NCBI GenBank assembly: GCA_913053655.1
Contig: CAJXFW010000008.1
Location: 1 to 36,232 of the forward strand
DNA from: an uncultured Thiogranum sp.
GTDB taxonomy: Bacteria > Pseudomonadota > Gammaproteobacteria > DSM-19610
Direction: 5' to 3'
DNA length: 36,232 nucleotides
Part shown: piece by piece, positions 32,021-36,232 of the stretch
How positions within the stretch are numbered: position 1 is the stretch's first letter
How the letters are laid out: every line of letters starts with the position of its first letter
The notes under the pieces: generated by a model
The model's database searches: none
Told to the model about the DNA's origin: nothing
Seen by the model: the letters and a program-made list of their open reading frames with translations, nothing else
Program-made: the position numbers and the translations under genes

Positions 32021-32692
32021 TCAGGTTTCAATTTCCCGCCCCCTGAGCCACCGGACCCCATCCACGACGAAAGAATACAGGTAGGTCAGGATGAAGGCCG
32101 CCGCGATAAACAAGGTAATTGACGGGATGAGCCATGCGGCTATCAGCACGGCATTAACCGCGCCAACCGCCGTGGCTGATCTGGCCCAGCTCCGAATAAG
32201 CGCGGGCATCCTGTAGGGCACCTGCAACGAGACGGTATGCAGCAGAAACACCGGGATCAGCACACTCCCGGGCTCGAAACCCAGGGGTTGTTCCAGCAGC
32301 AGCGCAAACAGCAGGTGGCGCATGAGTTCATTGGTGGGTGAACCGCCTCCCGAGGCGGCTTCGGGGTTGAGCCGGGACGTGGCACGGAGGATAACCGAAC
32401 CCGCCGCGATGGCACTGGCGATCAGTATCATGCCGCCGAAATGTGCGCCGACCGCCAGCGCCAGGGCGACGTGAGCGACGGCATCACACACATTATCCAG
32501 GTCGGCACCAAAGCGGCTGCGGATATCCAGCTTGGCCGCCAGAACGCCATCGAGGTCATCCATGACATTATTGAAGAGGATTAACGGGATGACGTAACGG
32601 TAGCCGTCATCGAAGAACAGTAATACCAGGGGCAGCACACCGAGAATTGATGTCAGGTTGGCCAGGTTCCGGTAAAGGAAGTTTTTCTGCAC
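32021..32692 (-). CDS. CDP-alcohol phosphatidyltransferase family membrane protein
   Basis: NVMDDLDGVLAAKLDIRSRFGADLDNVCD corresponds to the DxxDGxxA...GxxxDxxxD motif; multiple TM segments. Confidence 0.82.
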   Translation of the reverse strand: MQKNFLYRNLANLTSILGVLPLVLLFFDDGYRYVIPLILFNNVMDDLDGVLAAKLDIRSRFGADLDNVCDAVAHVALALAVGAHFGGMILIASAIAAGSVILRATSRLNPEAASGGGSPTNELMRHLLFALLLEQPLGFEPGSVLIPVFLLHTVSLQVPYRMPALIRSWARSATAVGAVNAVLIAAWLIPSITLFIAAAFILTYLYSFVVDGVRWLRGREIET

Positions 32693-32769
32693 TTTTTCCT
32701 CTTTATCAGCACATCGTGGTGAAACCAGTTAACCGCCGGGCCGCGACGACGAACGCGACCAATGGGTGT

Positions 32770-33582
32770 TCAGCTTGCCTCCGGTTCAAGCACGAAAAAA
32801 TGATTCTCCAGCTTCGGGAACGGGATTCCCAGCGCCTTGGGTAGACGATTGATCCAGGGATTCCCCAGTCGCATGGCCCAATAGGCCAGCGGACCAACAA
32901 CGCCCAGCATCTGAAACGGTTTCGGCACCAGCCCCTTCCATTTTTTGATCAGTTCACAGCCGATCTGCATGAGGACGTAGGGTTCGTTTCGCTCGCTCTG
33001 CCGAATCGTCAGTCCGCAGTGTTTGAAGATCCGCCGGTAATCCTGCACGGAGCGATAGACCACCGGGTAGTCACCCGCACGCGTCTCGGTCTTGCCCCGG
33101 ACAGTGGATTCGCGGCACAGGATGATCCCACCCGGTTCGAGGTGCGTAATCAGCCTTCGCAACAGAGCGGTCACGTGTTCTTCATCAAGGTACATAAGCA
33201 AGCCACCGAGGAAGACCACGCGGTAGTACCTCTCAGGTTCGAATGACAGCACGTTACCGAGTACCGGGCGAATGTTCGGGTACGGCGCACACCGTTCCTC
33301 CAACGCCTGATAAAGCGCGCCGCTGCCCTCGACGGCAACCACACGGGAGAAGCGGTGAGCGAACGCCTCGGCCCAGTACCCGACACCACACCCCAGGTCG
33401 AGCACTGACCCGTTCGGATCAACATCGCGAAGCAGCCGCTTGACGATCCCGGATTCCGCCCGGAAACGATAGTGGCCCGCACTCGCCGGAAAACCAAAGC
33501 CGTCCATCATATACGGACCGAGTACCGAGGCTTTAACCCCTGACCAATACTGATCGACCGCCGTGTGATCGATCTCAGGCAA
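32770..33582 (-). CDS. Class I SAM-dependent methyltransferase
   Basis: GSVLDLGCGVGYWAEAFAHRFSRVVAVEGSG (motif I) and YRVVFLGGLLMYLDEEHVTALLRRLITHLEPGGIILCRES; likely TTG start overlapping the upstream nucleotidyltransferase stop (longer ORF is out-of-frame read-through). Confidence 0.82.
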   Translation of the reverse strand: MPEIDHTAVDQYWSGVKASVLGPYMMDGFGFPASAGHYRFRAESGIVKRLLRDVDPNGSVLDLGCGVGYWAEAFAHRFSRVVAVEGSGALYQALEERCAPYPNIRPVLGNVLSFEPERYYRVVFLGGLLMYLDEEHVTALLRRLITHLEPGGIILCRESTVRGKTETRAGDYPVVYRSVQDYRRIFKHCGLTIRQSERNEPYVLMQIGCELIKKWKGLVPKPFQMLGVVGPLAYWAMRLGNPWINRLPKALGIPFPKLENHFFVLEPEAS

Positions 33583-34369
33583 GGGTAGGCACCGGCTCGA
33601 TGGTGACAAGGGAACGGCCTGTGGTGGAACGGCGACTGCCAAACAACTCTTCCGCTGCGTCCAGATCTGCCAGAGTATCGATTTCGTACCACCGGTCTGC
33701 GTCGAAGAAGACCGCGTCGAATGCGAGCGAACCGTCGGCAACCATATCGGCGAAAACAGCTTCGTAATACACTCCGAGCCTGCCATCTGACACGTAGTCG
33801 CTCAACCGTTCTTCCATTGTCTGCCAGGTTTTCAGCGACAGGCTGTAGAGGTTCACCGTCTTGTAGTGGAGCGTAGCATTATGTTGCTCGCAGTCGGGGC
33901 GGAACTCTGCAACCCGGTTCCCGGAACCGAGCGCCACCGTAGTACCGTTCATCCAGGGGCGCAGCCTGGAAATCGCGATCCGGTCCGGATAGAGCAGGTC
34001 ATCCAGCATCGATGCGTCGAAAACCAGATCACTTTCCACCAGCAGGAACGGTTCCTGAATCTGCTGGCGGGCCAACCACAGGGAGTAGAGGTTATTGGTG
34101 GTTCGGTACTCGGGATTGAAAACATAATCGACCCGCATGTCGCCCGCCTTGTGGCGCAGAAATTCACGGATCTGGTCGCCCTGGTGACCAAGTACCACCA
34201 CCAGCCGCTCAATACCCTTTGCCCGCAGGGTGTGAACCAGGCGGTCGAGGATCGGGCGGCCATCGACCTCGGTGAGACACTTCGGGGCGTTCCGGGTCAG
34301 TGGTCGCAGGCGGGTTCCCGTCCCTGCGGCTAGTAAAAGTGCTGTGGTAATGCGGTTGGAATCAGTCAT
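33575..34369 (-). CDS. Sugar-phosphate-type nucleotidyltransferase (LicC/IPCT-like)
   Basis: ALLLAAGTGTRLRPLTRNAPKCLTEVDGRPILDRL signature, EYRTTNNLYSLWLA, LLVESDLVFD. Confidence 0.85.
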   Translation of the reverse strand: MTDSNRITTALLLAAGTGTRLRPLTRNAPKCLTEVDGRPILDRLVHTLRAKGIERLVVVLGHQGDQIREFLRHKAGDMRVDYVFNPEYRTTNNLYSLWLARQQIQEPFLLVESDLVFDASMLDDLLYPDRIAISRLRPWMNGTTVALGSGNRVAEFRPDCEQHNATLHYKTVNLYSLSLKTWQTMEERLSDYVSDGRLGVYYEAVFADMVADGSLAFDAVFFDADRWYEIDTLADLDAAEELFGSRRSTTGRSLVTIEPVPTLA

Positions 34370-35062
34370 AGTCGGCCCTCGCAGAGTAAGTCGTTCACTG
34401 CAATCTCTGGTTTAAAAAACGCACGCAGTTTCTGACGCCGAATACGTGTAATCCTGATCCTGGTCACTTCGTTGCTGGTCTCCTTCGCGCGCTCTCAATA
34501 AAGGTGTTCTTTTCAGGAAAAACACCCGTTGAAGGCTCAGCTCTGCTGCACAAGAGGTACGTTATAATCCACACAACTAAGCACTCCGGTTGCGCCAGTC
34601 CCTGGTTTCTGTTCACTTAGTCAATATTCTGACGGGCGATAAACCATCGTAGCCCGACCTTGAATGCGGAAACCTGTCAGCGGGAGTCATGAAGCGGACA
34701 AAACGAGCATCACGGAACCTCCAGATACTACCATACTATCAATCTCAGGAGCGGTTACGGGTTGGTGAGGACTCCAAGCCTATCGTTGTTCAGCCATGCG
34801 GTCTCAAACCGGGCCAAACTACACTTTCCGAGAACGCTGCGCCAGGGGCATCAGGTTGTCTACAATCGAAATCGAGTAGCACACGCCCCTGGGTAGAATC
34901 AATATCAACCAGTAAGCCGCTAACAACCAGGCGCTTTCCACATTGGAAAAAACGATAAAGTCAATCAGGGTAACCGAAAGGATGATCGTAACTGGTAGTT
35001 TGTCAGCAGAGAATCTAAATACAGTAATATTAGCTATGCAAATGTCACTCGGCAGGCATCGT

Positions 35063-36028
35063 TTAACAGGGTGACCGGCTGTTGCTGAGGCACAGGTCTA
35101 CCAGGTCGTCTAGGCGCGCGGTCCCGGCGCACATCACGGTGTCTGCACCACCCCAGTAAATCTTTACACCACCGTCGTCATCTGCGACTGCGCCACAGGT
35201 AAAAACGACGTTGTGTACATAGCCCGTGATCTCCCAGGGATCCTCCGGGGCCAGCACCCATTCATCCGAGACGCCGATAATCTTCGCCGGATTGGCAAGA
35301 TCGTGCAGCGCCACGCCAAGGCGGTAGACCGCCCCGTCCATGGTCTCGAATACCCCGTGGTAAATGCTGAGCCAGCCGCGCCCGGTGCGAATCGGGGTCG
35401 CACCGGGACCGATTTTCGACTCGTCCCAGTGATATTGCACCGGTTTCATCACCACCTCGGAATCGCCCCAGTGCACCAGGTCCGGCGACCACGACAGCCA
35501 CACGGACCAGGGGCTGATCTCCGAATGCGGGCGATCCAGGCGGGCGTAACGGCCGTTGAATTTTTGCGGGAAGATGACGACGTTGCGCATGTCCGCCTGC
35601 GTAATCAGTGCCACGCGCTCAATGGATCTGAAATCGTAGGTCCTGGCCAGCCCGATACGCACACCGTGGCGCGAATAGGCGCTGTAGGTAATCAGGTATT
35701 CGCCATCTATACACGATATTCTGGGGTCCTCTACCCCGAAAGCCTCATACTCGCCAAAGGCGCCATCTGTTGACGGCACCAGGAACGGCTTCGGGCCGAC
35801 GGTGAATTTGAAGCCGTCCTCACTTTCAGCGATGCCGATGATCGACCGGCCGCTGCGTAAATGGGATCGAAACAGCATGATGGTGCGACCGTCGTAACGT
35901 GTGACGCCGGCGTTATGTACGGTCTCCACTGGATAGGGGATATCTTCTTTTGTCAGAATTGGATTAGCCGGGCAGCGTTCGATCACCGGCCGAATGTTAT
36001 GCGTACTACGAGCAGCGGTCATAGTCAT
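35063..36028 (-). CDS. Glycoside hydrolase family 130-like (mannoside phosphorylase / beta-mannosidase)
   Basis: NPILTKEDIPYPVETVHNAGVTRYDGRTIMLFR, FGVEDPRISCIDGEYLITYSAYS, GPGATPIRTGRGWLSIYHGV; likely start MTMTAARS near 36028. Confidence 0.85.
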   Translation of the reverse strand: MTMTAARSTHNIRPVIERCPANPILTKEDIPYPVETVHNAGVTRYDGRTIMLFRSHLRSGRSIIGIAESEDGFKFTVGPKPFLVPSTDGAFGEYEAFGVEDPRISCIDGEYLITYSAYSRHGVRIGLARTYDFRSIERVALITQADMRNVVIFPQKFNGRYARLDRPHSEISPWSVWLSWSPDLVHWGDSEVVMKPVQYHWDESKIGPGATPIRTGRGWLSIYHGVFETMDGAVYRLGVALHDLANPAKIIGVSDEWVLAPEDPWEITGYVHNVVFTCGAVADDDGGVKIYWGGADTVMCAGTARLDDLVDLCLSNSRSPC

Positions 36029-36232
36029 CCTCCAGCCGAATAATGTCGTCTTCCCCGAAATAATCCCCCATCTGTACCTCAACCAGCACCAGCGGGATGT
36101 CCCCGGGGTTCGTCATTCTGTGTACTGCACCCTTTGGAATATCCACGGACTGTCCCGGTTTGAGCAGGATTTCCTGATCCCCCACAGTAACCAGCGCCTC
36201 ACCACTGACCACGGTCCAGTGTTCTGCACGGC
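36006..36232 (-). CDS. Cupin domain of mannose-6-phosphate isomerase / mannose-1-phosphate guanylyltransferase type II (5' truncated by window edge)
   Basis: RAEHWTVVSGEALVTVGDQEILLKPGQSVDIPKGAVHRMTNPGDIPLVLVEVQMGDYFGEDDIIRLEDDYDR; reading frame open at window end. Confidence 0.82.
   Translation of the reverse strand, partial: RAEHWTVVSGEALVTVGDQEILLKPGQSVDIPKGAVHRMTNPGDIPLVLVEVQMGDYFGEDDIIRLEDDYDRCS

Noticed and set aside
34689-34958. 89-aa plus-strand ORF in the intergenic region
   Set aside because: No recognisable domain, low-complexity basic/Ser-rich sequence; not enough support as a gene.
35213-35773. 186-aa plus-strand ORF opposite GH130
   Set aside because: Antisense to a convincing GH130 gene.

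Overview
This looks like a gammaproteobacterial chromosomal window; the assignment rests on gene content and order only. Three conserved housekeeping blocks are recognisable: miaB(3' end)-phoH/ybeZ-ybeY-corC-lnt (1-4501), ybeL-like/leuS-lptE-holA-proA-nadD-rsfS-rlmH-maf-rng-yhdP-nit (13783-28540), and darP/yjgA (30119-30616). The first two blocks are separated by about 9.8 kb of accessory DNA. It holds a C-terminal remnant of a type I restriction HsdR followed by a tightly coupled HipA-like kinase + HIRAN gene pair, a RhaD-like bifunctional aldolase/dehydrogenase, a REP-type palindrome, a decayed DUF4382-like lipoprotein gene, and genes for a hydrolase, DUF4105-like and DUF3015-like proteins. 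To the right of nit lie a PilZ-TM-SPOR fusion protein and a small membrane protein, then a second accessory region. That region has an orphan acyl carrier protein coupled to a small ORF, an isolated ClpP paralog, a three-gene set (sugar-phosphate-type nucleotidyltransferase, SAM methyltransferase, CDP-alcohol phosphatidyltransferase) suggestive of an undescribed head-group/phospholipid pathway, and a GH130 glycosidase/phosphorylase with a partial mannose-type cupin at the edge. Best candidates for something new: the kinase-HIRAN pair beside the HsdR remnant, the NTase-MTase-CDP-alcohol transferase operon, the PilZ-SPOR fusion, and an in-frame palindromic repeat insertion (exactly 32 codons) in the signal peptide region of lptE.
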